A stretch of DNA of 53,632 nt, from NCBI GenBank assembly GCA_903837595.1, contig CAILVI010000359.1:1-53632 (forward strand). The letters run 5' to 3'. Position numbers and translations under genes: made by a program. The stretch is from an uncultured Thiodictyon sp. Its GTDB lineage: Bacteria > Pseudomonadota > Gammaproteobacteria > Chromatiales > Chromatiaceae. A model generated the notes under the pieces. The model saw only the letters and a list, made by a program, of their open reading frames with translations, ran no database searches and had not been told where the DNA came from. Each line of letters begins with the position of its first letter. The first letter of the stretch is position 1. Below, one piece after another: positions 7,691 through 16,153 of the stretch.

Positions 7691-8611
7691 CTACTTGCCC
7701 CTATCCGCGCCATGACTGCCGACTGCGGGGCCTGAGCACCCGCCGCGGCGCGCGACCCGCGGCCCGGTCCAGTACCAGTAGGCCAGGGTCACCACGCCGA
7801 CCCAGGCCAGCATCAGGGCACCGATGAATTCGTCATAACTCCCCACCAGGAAGGCCAGCGGAGCGTCAGGGTTCGCGTCAGTCAGGGCGCGCGTCGTCTG
7901 GATCAACCAGACCCACCCGGCATGCAGACCGATGCACCAACCGATGTGACCCGTGCGCTCGCGCACCAGCGCCAGCAGCACACCGGCCACGAACAAGGCG
8001 GCCAGTGAGTCCAGGTTCTGCCACCGCAGGCCATCGATGAAGACGTGAGAGACCATATAGAAGGCCCCTGACCAGTCGAAGGCCATCCCCGCGGGGAGTC
8101 GCCCCGGTTTCAGGAAGTGCACCAGGGCGTAGAGCGCCGCGGGCCAGAGGGCCGCGGCGACCCAACCCTCGCGCCGCCGAATCGCGCTAAACAGCGCCCC
8201 GCGAAAGAAGGTCTCCTCCAGGAGGGCGATCAGCAGACCACCGGCCAGGGCCTGCGAGGACTTACGCCCGATCAGCGCCCAGTCCGGCGCCGTGACCGGC
8301 ACCAGGACCGCCGCCTGCACCAGCAGCAGTGCCGGCACCGCGAGCAGGATCACCCCGAGCAGCCAGCCGCCGCCCAGCGCGCGGCGCAATTCGGGTCCGG
8401 GGACCCCATATCCCAGCGAAGCCCGATTGGCGAGCCCGAGGCGCCGCAGAAAGACCAACAGACCGAGCAGGATAAAGACCTGGGCCAGGCGACCCACGAC
8501 CCGCGCGGATGGCGCGTCGATCCACCCGGTCTGCACGAGCGGAACGCTCAGCACGGCGGCCAGGAGCAGACAGGCGAAGAGAAAGAGGAAAGCGAGTAAG
8601 GTCGCACGCAT
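7691..8611 (-). CDS. CPBP (CAAX/Rce1-like) intramembrane metalloprotease
   Basis: 306 residues with about eight hydrophobic segments. The CPBP signature is present: motif 1 EETFFRGALFSAIRRREG (EExxxR), motif 2 ALYALVHFL with the ligand His, and a later MVSHVFIDG and IGLHAGW, giving the further His residues. Family members cleave prenylated or hydrophobic membrane proteins, or mature secreted peptides. It is the first gene of the CPBP, DUF4384, OmpA, kinase operon. The substrate could be one of its partners, which is inference. The start is the ATG of MRATLLAFLFLFA. Confidence 0.85.
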   Translation of the reverse strand: MRATLLAFLFLFACLLLAAVLSVPLVQTGWIDAPSARVVGRLAQVFILLGLLVFLRRLGLANRASLGYGVPGPELRRALGGGWLLGVILLAVPALLLVQAAVLVPVTAPDWALIGRKSSQALAGGLLIALLEETFFRGALFSAIRRREGWVAAALWPAALYALVHFLKPGRLPAGMAFDWSGAFYMVSHVFIDGLRWQNLDSLAALFVAGVLLALVRERTGHIGWCIGLHAGWVWLIQTTRALTDANPDAPLAFLVGSYDEFIGALMLAWVGVVTLAYWYWTGPRVARRGGCSGPAVGSHGADRGK

Positions 8612-8875
8612 TGATTGTTCGCGCTCGCAACAGTCAAGAAAAGGGCGGGGCTAGGCCGGCATTGGGCACCACCTGGAGCGACCAGAACCCGCGCAACGCT
8701 GAAATGGGAATGGTAACCCCCCGGGCCACCCAACGCCGCCCCCGCCGCCAAAAAATTGAGATTCCGGCGCCGGACGTATAACCTCCCCTCTCGACGACCC
8801 CGGCGGCCCGCGCGCGCCGCCCCCAGCAACCACCAGCGACTCCCCCTGGTGCCATTTCCCCGGTGCAATTCCCCG

Positions 8876-10135
8876 GTGCAGACACCCACACACTCACGTC
8901 GCTACTGGCTCCCACAACTCTTGGCCCTGGCCTTGCTCGCCCTGATCGGTACCCTGCCCTTCTGGTTGAGCGACCTGGACCTGCGTGCCGCCGCGCCTTT
9001 CTACCACGGTGCGGCCCCGGACCCTTGGTGGGAGTCGAGCGCGAGCCTGTGGGTATTCTTCTATCAGGCATCCCCACTGCTCAGCGGTCTGATCCTGATG
9101 GGCAGTCTGCTCGCCATCGCCGCGGGTACGCTCTGGCCCGCCTGGCGGCGCCGACGCCGCTCGGCGATCTTCGTCCTGGCGGTGACCCTACTGGGGCCGG
9201 GTCTGGTCATCAACGGGGTCTTCAAGGATTATTGGGGACGCCCCAGACCGCACCAGACACTCGACTTGGGTGGCACCCACGCCTATGTCCCGCCGCTCGC
9301 ACGCACCCCCGAATTGAAGGGCAAGTCCTTCCCGTGCGGTCACAGTTCGGTCGGTTTCGCCCTGGGGGCCTTTTCGCTGATCTGGCTGCGCCGTCGGCCA
9401 CGGCTGGCCTGGGCCGCGCTCGTCGTCTCGGCGGTCCTGGGCACCCTGCTCGGGGTCGGGCGGATGACCGCCGGGGATCACTTCCTGTCGGACGTCATCT
9501 GGTCCGCGGTGATGGTCTATGGCATCGCCTTCGTCCTGTATTGGGTGGTCCTGCGGCTGCCCCAACTGGAGGACGCGGCCGCCGCCCGGCCGCCACTCGC
9601 CCCGCGGCCACTGCGTCACCCGGCCTGGACCGCCACGGCCTATCTGCTAGCCACGGTGCTCCTGCTGTTCGGTGTACTGCTCGCCACCCCGGTGCAGGAG
9701 ACGCGTAATCTGAGTATCCAGGCACTGGCCGCCGACCCCCAACCACGCACCCTGCGACTGGTGGCGGACACGGCGACCCTGATTCTGTTCCCTTTGGGCC
9801 CGACGGGCGAGGCCGCCTCCATTCGGCTGAAAGGGCGCGGCTTCGGCCTACCCACCAACCGCGTGCGGGGCCAGCTCGAGCAGACGGCCACCACCCTGAC
9901 CTACACCGTTACCCACACCGGGGTCTTCACCGAACGCGACAGTTCACTCACCGTCGGCATTGAGCCGAGCGACTGGGAGCGCATCGAGATGGTCACCAGG
10001 ACGGGCGATATCCGCATACTCCCACTGGGGAAGCCGCTGCCGCAACTGGTTCTGAAGACCGACCACGGGGTGGTGCTGGACGAAAACCGCCTACCCGCAA
10101 CCGCCGCGGCCAGTCCCCCGGAGGCACCGCGATGA
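8876..10135 (+). CDS. PAP2-family phosphatase with extra C-terminal domain
   Basis: About 419 residues from GTG at 8876. The frame is open upstream to an ATG at 8756, but that stretch encodes only Arg/Pro-rich low complexity. All three PAP2 motifs are intact: KDYWGRPRP, FPCGHSSVGFALG and RMTAGDHFLSDVIW (K-x6-RP, GH, R-x5-H-x3-D). Several membrane helices surround them. After about residue 250, a further TM helix (YLLATVLLLFGVLLATP) leads to a ~150-residue probably periplasmic beta-rich domain I do not recognise. Probable substrates are lipid or undecaprenyl (pyro)phosphates. It is divergent from the CPBP operon and upstream of glycan-type genes. Confidence 0.8.
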   Translation: MQTPTHSRRYWLPQLLALALLALIGTLPFWLSDLDLRAAAPFYHGAAPDPWWESSASLWVFFYQASPLLSGLILMGSLLAIAAGTLWPAWRRRRRSAIFVLAVTLLGPGLVINGVFKDYWGRPRPHQTLDLGGTHAYVPPLARTPELKGKSFPCGHSSVGFALGAFSLIWLRRRPRLAWAALVVSAVLGTLLGVGRMTAGDHFLSDVIWSAVMVYGIAFVLYWVVLRLPQLEDAAAARPPLAPRPLRHPAWTATAYLLATVLLLFGVLLATPVQETRNLSIQALAADPQPRTLRLVADTATLILFPLGPTGEAASIRLKGRGFGLPTNRVRGQLEQTATTLTYTVTHTGVFTERDSSLTVGIEPSDWERIEMVTRTGDIRILPLGKPLPQLVLKTDHGVVLDENRLPATAAASPPEAPR

Positions 10136-10172
10136 GCGCCACTCGCCACCACGAAACTGGGGGGCAGACGCC

Positions 10173-11990
10173 ATGTGCGGCCTAGCCGGTATCCTGATGC
10201 GCCCGGGTCTGCGCCCGGACCCGGACCAACTCCGCGCCATGGCCGCGACCCTGGCCCACCGTGGACCGGACGACCACGGCAGCCACTACCATGGTCCGCT
10301 GGGGCTAGCCCAGACCAGGCTGTCCATTATCGGGCTCGCCACCGGCCACCAACCCATGGTCAGCACCGACGGGCAACTCACCCTGGCCGCCAATGGCGAG
10401 GTCTACAACTATATTGAGCTGAACGAGGAACTGCGCCGGGCCGGGCGACACTTCCTGACCGACTCAGACTCCGAGACCATCCTCCACGCCTACGCGGTCC
10501 ACGGGCTCGACTGCTTGGCGCGCCTGCGCGGCATGTACGCCTTTGCCCTGCACGACGCCCGCTCCGGTCAACTGCTGCTCGCGCGCGACCGACTCGGGAT
10601 CAAGCCACTGTTTTACGTCAGGCTGCCGGATCGGATCGCCTTCGCCTCCGAGATCAAGGCCCTGCTGCCCTGCCTCCCGGGCCGGCCGGAGATCGACCCG
10701 GGGGCACTGCGGCGCTTCCTGCAGAACCAGTTCGCCGGGGGGGAGGAGACCGTGCTCCAGGGCATCCGCCGGGTGCTGCCCGGCGAGGCCCTGATCGTCC
10801 ACCCGGATCTGAAGCTCGAGCACCACCGCTATTGGTCGCCGCTGACCGTCACCCGCCGCCGCATCGGCCATGAGGAGGCCCAGGCGGAACTGGACGAACT
10901 CATGCACCTGGCCATGCAGGAGCACATGCGCTCGGATGTGCCGTTCGGGCTCTTCCTCTCCGGCGGGGTGGACTCGGCCGTCCTGGCGGCACTGCTCCAC
11001 GCCCACGGGGCCGGACGCATCCGCTCCTTCTCGGTCGGCTACCGCGGCACCGCCATGGCCCATGAACTGGACGAGGCGGCGCGGGTGGCGGCCCACTTCG
11101 GCTTCGACCACCGGCCGCTGGAGCTCAGCCTGGAGCAGGTCTTTGAGCGCATCCCCCATACCATCTGGGCGGCGGATGAGCTGATGCGCGACTACGCGAG
11201 CCTCCCCACCTCCATCCTCGCCCAGACCGCCGGGGCCGAACTCAAGGTCGTCTTCTCCGGCGAGGGCGGCGACGAGGCCTTTGCCGGTTACCGCCGCTAT
11301 CACCCGCGTCCACTGGAGCGCTGGTTCAAGGCCCTGATCCACCCCGGCAGTGGGGGTTTCCGCACCCGCGGACAGTGGTCGCGGCACTGGTCGCAGCGGG
11401 TCTTCGGCCCGACCTTGCGCGGCGCCCCCGGGACCGACCGCGCCCCCTTCCTCGCCGCCTGGGCCGCGACGCCCAAGCGGTGGTCGGCGATGCAGCGCCG
11501 CCAATACACCGATCTGGTCACGTCCCTGCCGGACAACCTGATGGTCAAGACCGACCGGATGCTCATGGCGTTTGGGGTCGAGGGTCGGGTGCCCTTTCTC
11601 GACCACCGGATCGTCGAATTCGGCCTCTCGCTCCCGGACCGGCTCAAGGTGCGGCGGCACCACGGCAAATGGCTGCTGCGGCACTGGGCCGAGCCGCTGC
11701 TGCCGCCTGGCCACTTGGAGCACCCCAAGCGCGGCTTCCACGTCCCGGTCGGTGACTGGCTGACCGGCGACCTGGCACGGCGCCTGGGTGAGCGTCTGGC
11801 CGCCAACCAGGGCATCCGCGAGTGGTTCGAGCCCGACGCCCTACCCGCCTTGGTCGCGGCCCGCCAGGCCGGCCGGGGCGGCGCCCGGGAACTCTTCGGC
11901 CTTATGCAATTCGCCATCTGGCACCGGATATTCATCGAAGAGCCGGGGCTCAAACCGGCACCGGATGAGGACCCGTTGGAGTGGGTCTGA
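10173..11990 (+). CDS. Asparagine-synthase-like glutamine amidotransferase
   Basis: 605 residues. The N-terminal class II glutaminase has Cys2 as nucleophile (MCGLAGIL), HRGPDDHG, and GEVYNYIEL. The C-terminal synthetase part has the PP-loop ATP motif LSGGVDSAVLAALL and FSGEGGDEAFAGYRRY, then DNLMVKTDRMLMAFGVEGRVPFLDHR. It transfers ammonia from glutamine to a carboxylate activated by ATP. In this setting (PAP2 upstream, two glycosyltransferases downstream) it more likely amidates a glycan or exopolysaccharide intermediate than makes free asparagine, as in exosortase/EPS loci; that is inference. GGGGGG lies 8 bp before the ATG as a strong ribosome binding site. Confidence 0.9.
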   Translation: MCGLAGILMRPGLRPDPDQLRAMAATLAHRGPDDHGSHYHGPLGLAQTRLSIIGLATGHQPMVSTDGQLTLAANGEVYNYIELNEELRRAGRHFLTDSDSETILHAYAVHGLDCLARLRGMYAFALHDARSGQLLLARDRLGIKPLFYVRLPDRIAFASEIKALLPCLPGRPEIDPGALRRFLQNQFAGGEETVLQGIRRVLPGEALIVHPDLKLEHHRYWSPLTVTRRRIGHEEAQAELDELMHLAMQEHMRSDVPFGLFLSGGVDSAVLAALLHAHGAGRIRSFSVGYRGTAMAHELDEAARVAAHFGFDHRPLELSLEQVFERIPHTIWAADELMRDYASLPTSILAQTAGAELKVVFSGEGGDEAFAGYRRYHPRPLERWFKALIHPGSGGFRTRGQWSRHWSQRVFGPTLRGAPGTDRAPFLAAWAATPKRWSAMQRRQYTDLVTSLPDNLMVKTDRMLMAFGVEGRVPFLDHRIVEFGLSLPDRLKVRRHHGKWLLRHWAEPLLPPGHLEHPKRGFHVPVGDWLTGDLARRLGERLAANQGIREWFEPDALPALVAARQAGRGGARELFGLMQFAIWHRIFIEEPGLKPAPDEDPLEWV

Positions 11991-12058
11991 AAACACTAGC
12001 GGGCACCCGATGGCGGCCGATGCACCGTCGTTTAGCTCTCGTGACACCGCTTACCTCT

Positions 12059-12084
12059 CGTGACACCGCTCCAGCGGTGTCACG
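12059..12084. repeat. GTGACACCGC hairpin repeat
   Basis: Perfect CGTGACACCGC/GCGGTGTCACG hairpin with a 4-bp loop. A half copy (CTCGTGACACCGCTTAC) lies immediately before it, so the arm has been duplicated. The flank GCCTGTGTTGGGCG is the inverse of the flank at 1900-1913. Confidence 0.8.
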
Positions 12085-12170
12085 CCTGTGTTGGGCGGTG
12101 CGCGCCCCGAGTGCCGATGGCCCGAATGGCGGCTTTGACCATGATTCCGGCCACTGCCGGGGTGGCTTTG

Positions 12171-12224
12171 GTCGCGGCCTGGGGGCCGCTCCTACGGCCG
12201 TAGGAGCGGCCCCCAGGCCGCGAC
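12171..12224. repeat. 54-bp perfect palindrome
   Basis: A palindrome without a loop, centred between 12197 and 12198. Each 27-bp half reads GTCGCGGCCTGGGGGCCGCTCCTACGG or its reverse, here given by its ends GTCGCGGCC and CTCCTACGG. It belongs to the TAGGAGCGGC...GCCGCGAC family seen at 122-193 and 36058-36140. It lies in the 350-bp gene-free gap between the amidotransferase and GT4 genes, where it could also act as a transcription stop although no T-run follows. Confidence 0.9.
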
Positions 12225-12340
12225 GGGTTGCCGGTGATCAAGGCCCGAATAGCGATCAAGGTGTCACGAGCGCTGTGACAGGGGTCGGCGAATCGCCAAC
12301 CGTTTCTTTCGCGTGTTTCGCCGACTGATCACCGAATCCA

Positions 12341-13501
12341 ATGACCGCTTTGACTGAAGCCCGAACCAACGCGCCCATGCCCACCCGTATCGCCTGTTTC
12401 TTCTCCACCTCCGGCCACAGCGGTGTCGACCGGGCAGCGGGGCACCTGATCCCGGCCCTCGCGCGGCGCGGCTACCGGGTGGATCTCCTCAAGGTGCGTC
12501 GGCACGGACCGAACCTGCCGGAGATCCCGCCGGGGGTGCGGGTCATCGATCTGGGCTCCCGCCACACCTACGCCTGTCTCCCGGCCATCGCCCGCTATCT
12601 GCGGCGCGAACGCCCGGCAGTGCTGCTCTCAGACAAGGACCGGGTCAACCGCACCGCGCTGTTCGCCCGCACCCTGGCCCGGATCGGGACCGAGATCCCG
12701 ACCCGCCTCGTCTTCAGCTCCGGCACCACCATCTCGATTGATCTCGCCACCCGCGGCCCGCTGGAACGCTGGGTGCAGCGCAACTCCATGGGCCGGCTCT
12801 ATCCCTTCGCCGACCAGGTCATCGTCACCAGCGCCGGGGTCGCCGACGACATGGCCGCCTATACGGGACTCGCTCGCCACCTGATCCGGGTCGTACCCTC
12901 ACCGGTGGTGCCGGAGTCACTGTTCACGGCCGCGCTGCCCCGCCCGGACCACCCCTGGCTCGGCGACCCAGCGGCGCCCCTGATCCTGAGCGCGGGGGAA
13001 CTGTGTTACCGCAAGGGTTTCGACACCCTGCTGCGCGCCTTTGCGCGGGTGCGGGCACAGCGCCCCTGCCGACTCATGATCCTGGGCCGGGGCGGGGAAC
13101 GCGACACACTGCTTGCCCTGGCCGCACAGTTGGGTGTGGCGGACGCCTTCGCCCTTCCCGGTTATGTTCCGGAACCCTATGCCTACATGGCCCATGCGGA
13201 CGTGTTCGCCTTCACCTCACGCTGGGAGGGGCTGGGATTCGTACCGATCGAGGCCCTGGCAGTCGGCACCCCGGTGGTGGCAACCGACTGCCCGAGCGGC
13301 CCGCGGGAGATACTGGCCGACGGCCGCTACGGCCCACTGGTCCCGGTGGACGACGACGCGGCCCTGGCGCAGGCGCTGATCGCGACCGTGGACCACCCGC
13401 TCCCCCCCGAGCGTCTGCGCGAGGCCGCTCGCCCCTATGGGATCGAGGCCAGCGCCGACGCCTACCTGAACGCGCTGGGACTACCACCATGCCCCGAATA
13501 A
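12341..13501 (+). CDS. Glycosyltransferase family 4
   Basis: 386 residues. GT-B fold: the N-terminal acceptor domain begins IACFFSTSGHSGVDRAAGHLIPALARRGYRVDLL. The C-terminal GT4 Rossmann half has ILSAGELCYRKGFDTLLRAFARV, LMILGRGGERDTL, the GYVPEPYAYMAHADVFAFTSRWEGLGFVPIEALAVGTPVVATDCPSGPREIL signature (in pieces) and the E-x7-E type nucleotide-sugar site EGLGFVPIEALA. It probably acts cytoplasmically, adding a hexose to a polysaccharide or lipid precursor. Its stop overlaps the GT2 start by 13 bp. An alternative start is the in-frame Met at MPTRIACFF. Confidence 0.93.
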   Translation: MTALTEARTNAPMPTRIACFFSTSGHSGVDRAAGHLIPALARRGYRVDLLKVRRHGPNLPEIPPGVRVIDLGSRHTYACLPAIARYLRRERPAVLLSDKDRVNRTALFARTLARIGTEIPTRLVFSSGTTISIDLATRGPLERWVQRNSMGRLYPFADQVIVTSAGVADDMAAYTGLARHLIRVVPSPVVPESLFTAALPRPDHPWLGDPAAPLILSAGELCYRKGFDTLLRAFARVRAQRPCRLMILGRGGERDTLLALAAQLGVADAFALPGYVPEPYAYMAHADVFAFTSRWEGLGFVPIEALAVGTPVVATDCPSGPREILADGRYGPLVPVDDDAALAQALIATVDHPLPPERLREAARPYGIEASADAYLNALGLPPCPE

Positions 13502-14418
13502 CCGCCGTCATCCCAGCCCACAACGGCGCGGCCTTCATCGGCAGCGCCATCCGCAGCGTGCTGGCCCAGACCTGCACCGATCTGGAGGTCCTGGTGGCGG
13601 ACGACGGCAGCAGCGACGACACCGCCGCCATCGTCGATGCCTTCGGCCCGCCGGTGCGCCTGATCCGGGTACGGCACGGCAACACCCAGGCCACCCGCAA
13701 TGCCGCCATCGCCGCCAGCGACAGTGAGTTCGTCGGCCTGCTGGACCAGGACGACACCTGGTGGCCGCAGAAGCTCGAACGCCAACTTGCCCTGATGGAC
13801 GCCGACGCGGCGCTTGGACTGTGCTACACCGACACCCGCGGGGTGGACCCGGCCGGCCGGGAACTGCCGGAGCGGCACAACCCCTTGCAGGTCCCGCTGG
13901 ACCAGACCGACGCCCTGGGCCGACTGCTGCGGGTCAACATCATGGCCGCCTCCACCGTGCTACTGCGCCGTTCGGTGCTCACGCGGGTCGGCACCTTCGA
14001 CCCCGCCTACCACCTGGCGGGGGACTGGGACCTGTGGCTGCGGCTGGCCGAAGAGGCCCCCATCGCCGCGGTCCCGCAGGTCCTGATCGACTACTGCTGG
14101 CACGGCGGCAACCTCTCTCACGGGCGCATCGCCATCCTCGACGAAGGGATCGCGGTCCAGGAGACGGCCCTGGAGCGCATCGCCCGCCACCCGCGCTGGT
14201 CCAGCGACACGCGGCTGCAAACGTACCTGCCCGCCGCGCGCCGCAAGCTCGCCGCCCGCTGCTCAGAGGTTGGGCTCCTCTATGCTCGCGCGGGCCAACG
14301 CACCCAGGCGCTGGCCTGGCACGCCCGGGCACTGCGTTTGAGCCCCTGGACGCCACGCACTTGGTCGCGCTGGGCGCGCGCCTTCGTGAGGGGCGGGCAC
14401 ACGAAGACGGGGTCCTGA
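13489..14418 (+). CDS. Glycosyltransferase family 2
   Basis: 309 residues from ATG 13489, which overlaps the GT4 stop and marks the natural start of the GT2 fold (ITAVIPAHNGAAFIGSAIRSVLAQT). It has VADDGSSDDT, the GLLDQDDTWWPQKLERQ metal-binding DxD region, and GTFDPAYHLAGDWDLWLRLAEEAP with its acceptor-side acidic residues. The C-terminal ~80 residues are helical. It shares an operon with the GT4 gene and likely acts on the same glycan. The frame is open far upstream, but that part is only the GT4 gene read out of frame. Confidence 0.92.
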   Translation: MPRITAVIPAHNGAAFIGSAIRSVLAQTCTDLEVLVADDGSSDDTAAIVDAFGPPVRLIRVRHGNTQATRNAAIAASDSEFVGLLDQDDTWWPQKLERQLALMDADAALGLCYTDTRGVDPAGRELPERHNPLQVPLDQTDALGRLLRVNIMAASTVLLRRSVLTRVGTFDPAYHLAGDWDLWLRLAEEAPIAAVPQVLIDYCWHGGNLSHGRIAILDEGIAVQETALERIARHPRWSSDTRLQTYLPAARRKLAARCSEVGLLYARAGQRTQALAWHARALRLSPWTPRTWSRWARAFVRGGHTKTGS

Positions 14419-14419
14419 T

Positions 14420-15049
14420 TCACGCGAACTCGGGATCATCGTCATCGTCATCGTCCAACTCGCAGAACGACAACTGGCCCGGTAGCGATACGGAGCCGCC
14501 ACCCTCCGCCTCGTCGGTAAGCGCGATCCACTGCCCCGGCAACGCCTGCTGCTCATCCCCCAGAGTGCCATCGAATACTGAGAGCAGAAGCCCGTAGGAT
14601 ACCCGCCAGCGCATCGCATCGACCTGCACCGACGCGGATTTTTGGTTCAGCTTGACCACCTGGCCGAACCGCTCCTGGCCGCTGCCGTCCTTAAAGCCCA
14701 CCCGATCGCCGACGCGCAGACTATTGCGATCAAGCCGCTGGCGCTTCTGCGCGGCGATGGCCACGTCCTGACCGTCGAGATCGATGAAATAGAACGGAAT
14801 GTTCCAGATCTTGCCGTCGGCGACATTTTGCACCCGCGCCCGCGTCCGGTTGACGCTCACGAGCTTCGCTTCCACCAGCCGGTTCTCCGCGCTGTCGAAC
14901 CAACGCAGGGTCTGACCGATCCGCAGCACCCCCTTCACTGCAGCGATGCGCGCCGGGTCATCGAGTTGGTTGGTGATGGCCGCGTTCAGGCGATAGAGCT
15001 GAAACAGGCTGGCCTGGCCCAGCGCGTCGAGGATGGCGGTATAGTTCAT
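14420..15049 (-). CDS. Hypothetical protein with SH3-like segments and acidic tail
   Basis: 209 residues, convergent with the GT2 gene (2-bp gap). I do not recognise a family. Two segments look like small beta-barrel, KOW/SH3-type modules: LRIGQTLRWFDSAENRLVEAKLVSVNRTRARV (about 42-75) and LRVGDRVGFKDGSGQERFGQVVKLNQKSASVQV (about 110-145). Both follow the pattern 'G-x-x-V/L ... G/A-x-V-x-x-V-N'. The C-terminus is an Asp run (DDDDDDDPEFA). There is no signal peptide, so it is probably cytoplasmic. A nucleic-acid-binding role is possible but unproved. Confidence 0.65.
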   Translation of the reverse strand: MNYTAILDALGQASLFQLYRLNAAITNQLDDPARIAAVKGVLRIGQTLRWFDSAENRLVEAKLVSVNRTRARVQNVADGKIWNIPFYFIDLDGQDVAIAAQKRQRLDRNSLRVGDRVGFKDGSGQERFGQVVKLNQKSASVQVDAMRWRVSYGLLLSVFDGTLGDEQQALPGQWIALTDEAEGGGSVSLPGQLSFCELDDDDDDDPEFA

Positions 15050-15072
15050 CTTTAATACTCAAAGTCGAGTGA

Positions 15073-15489
15073 TCAAACCGGCGGCTCGCGCCGCCCCAGG
15101 CCCTCGACGATGAAGGTCAACGCCAGCGCGTTGATCGAGACACCCTCGGCCTTGGCGCGATAGGCCAGTCTGGTGTGAATGGATTTCGGCAGGCGCGCCA
15201 CCAGCCGGCCAGCCGCATCGCGCGCCCCTGCCGTGTCCGGACTGAAGGTCGGTGCGGGGATCTCGCGACCCAGCGCGTACAGCGACGACACGGTGGCGGT
15301 AAAGGCAGCGCGCGCGTTGGCGATGGCGTCGGCCGCGGTTGCGCCATCGGCCATGCAGCCCGGCAAATCCGGGAAGGTCATCAAAAAACCCCCACCATCC
15401 TCGGCGGGCACCGGGCTGATGGTATAGGCATAGGCCTCAAATGGCCAGGGGGCCGCAGCGCAGGGGCAGGTCTTGACGTCATCGTTCAT
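15073..15489 (-). CDS. HicB-family antitoxin-like protein (no hicA seen)
   Basis: 138 residues from ATG 15489. Residues 15-65 form a HicB-type partial RNase-H-like domain (AYTISPVPAEDGGGFLMTFPDLPGCMADGATAADAIANARAA). Residues about 95-135 form a ribbon-helix-helix DNA-binding domain (GRLVARLPKSIHTRLAYRAKAEGVSINALALTFIVEGL). HicB neutralises the HicA mRNA interferase. No HicA-sized frame with its conserved His is visible on either side; upstream is only the AAA remnant. It therefore looks like a solitary antitoxin or regulator. The frame is open upstream, but that part reads through pseudogene sequence. Confidence 0.82.
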   Translation of the reverse strand: MNDDVKTCPCAAAPWPFEAYAYTISPVPAEDGGGFLMTFPDLPGCMADGATAADAIANARAAFTATVSSLYALGREIPAPTFSPDTAGARDAAGRLVARLPKSIHTRLAYRAKAEGVSINALALTFIVEGLGRREPPV

Positions 15490-15539
15490 GCTGGCGAGTC
15501 CTCCTCGTGGGCAAGTCCGCACAGCTTGGCGCGGAAAAA

Positions 15540-15822
15540 ATTGAAGCTGGCCGAACGATTGGCATCCGGATCCATGTGTGGCGCGGCAGATAGGCGAAGA
15601 CCTTGAGAGTTCCGTCGGACATCTGACCCGCTTAGAACGGATCGGTAAGACCCTTGTCGTTGAAGCGCAGGACCAGCGGGTTATCGATCGTCTTTGCGTA
15701 ATCGATCCGGTCGATACCCAGGATCTTACGGCGATCCGATCCAAGATACGCTGGAAGCGCTCGGGGTACTCGCGCTCAATGAAGCGGAAGTTCTTGACGC
15801 GAAATCCTTCGATCTTTGCCAT
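15540..15822 (-). pseudogene. AAA-family ATPase remnant (internal deletion, frameshift, stop)
   Basis: The minus strand starts MAKIEGFRVKNFR, the standard opening of OLD/SMC-like AAA ATPases. It then jumps to FIEREYPERFQRILDRIA, losing the Walker A region. After a probable 1-nt deletion it continues in another frame as LGIDRIDYAKTIDNPLVLRFNDKG, then LTDPF, a TAA stop, and AGQMSDGTLKVFAYL. That last block is the conserved 'Q-M-S-D-G-T-L-K' motif that precedes Walker B. In relatives the stop position is usually Tyr (TAC/TAT to TAA). Walker B and the rest are absent. A clear non-functional relic. Confidence 0.7.
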
Positions 15823-15977
15823 AAGGTCGATCCGAGGGTTTACCAAAAATGTATGAACCAGTGACGCATAACCGCAGCAGCGGCCCGGCGCGCCAGCTGC
15901 GAGCCTGCCAAGTATCGCACCGCACGCACCCATCCCCCAACGCTGCCGGGTGCTCCAGACCGCCAGTCCCGACCTGA

Positions 15978-16021
15978 GTTGAGCGCAGCGGATCGATCGC
16001 GAGCAGTCGGGTCTTGACCGT
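15978..16021 (+). repeat. 44-bp dispersed repeat, copy 1
   Basis: It matches 37247-37290 at 39 of 44 positions, starting GTTGAGCG, with the core CGGATCGATCGCGAGC and ending TTGACCGT. Both copies are noncoding, one in the decayed 15.5-16.4 kb region and one just upstream of hemE. I see no gene between about 15830 and 16150. Confidence 0.75.
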
Positions 16022-16153
16022 CTTCCTCTGCGCGGACTATGAGCGCAAGGAAGTGGTGCGGGCTGGAGTGGTGCGCCCTGCGCGACCTAATCAAGCGTCG
16101 CCAGGCGGACTCGACACGCGAAGCTCGGACAGCCCCTCGACGATAGGTTTTCA

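Noticed and set aside
8876-14418. Complete exosortase/PEP-CTERM locus
   Set aside because: Amidotransferase and glycosyltransferases fit, but no exosortase, PEP-CTERM protein or EPS polymerase/export gene is present.
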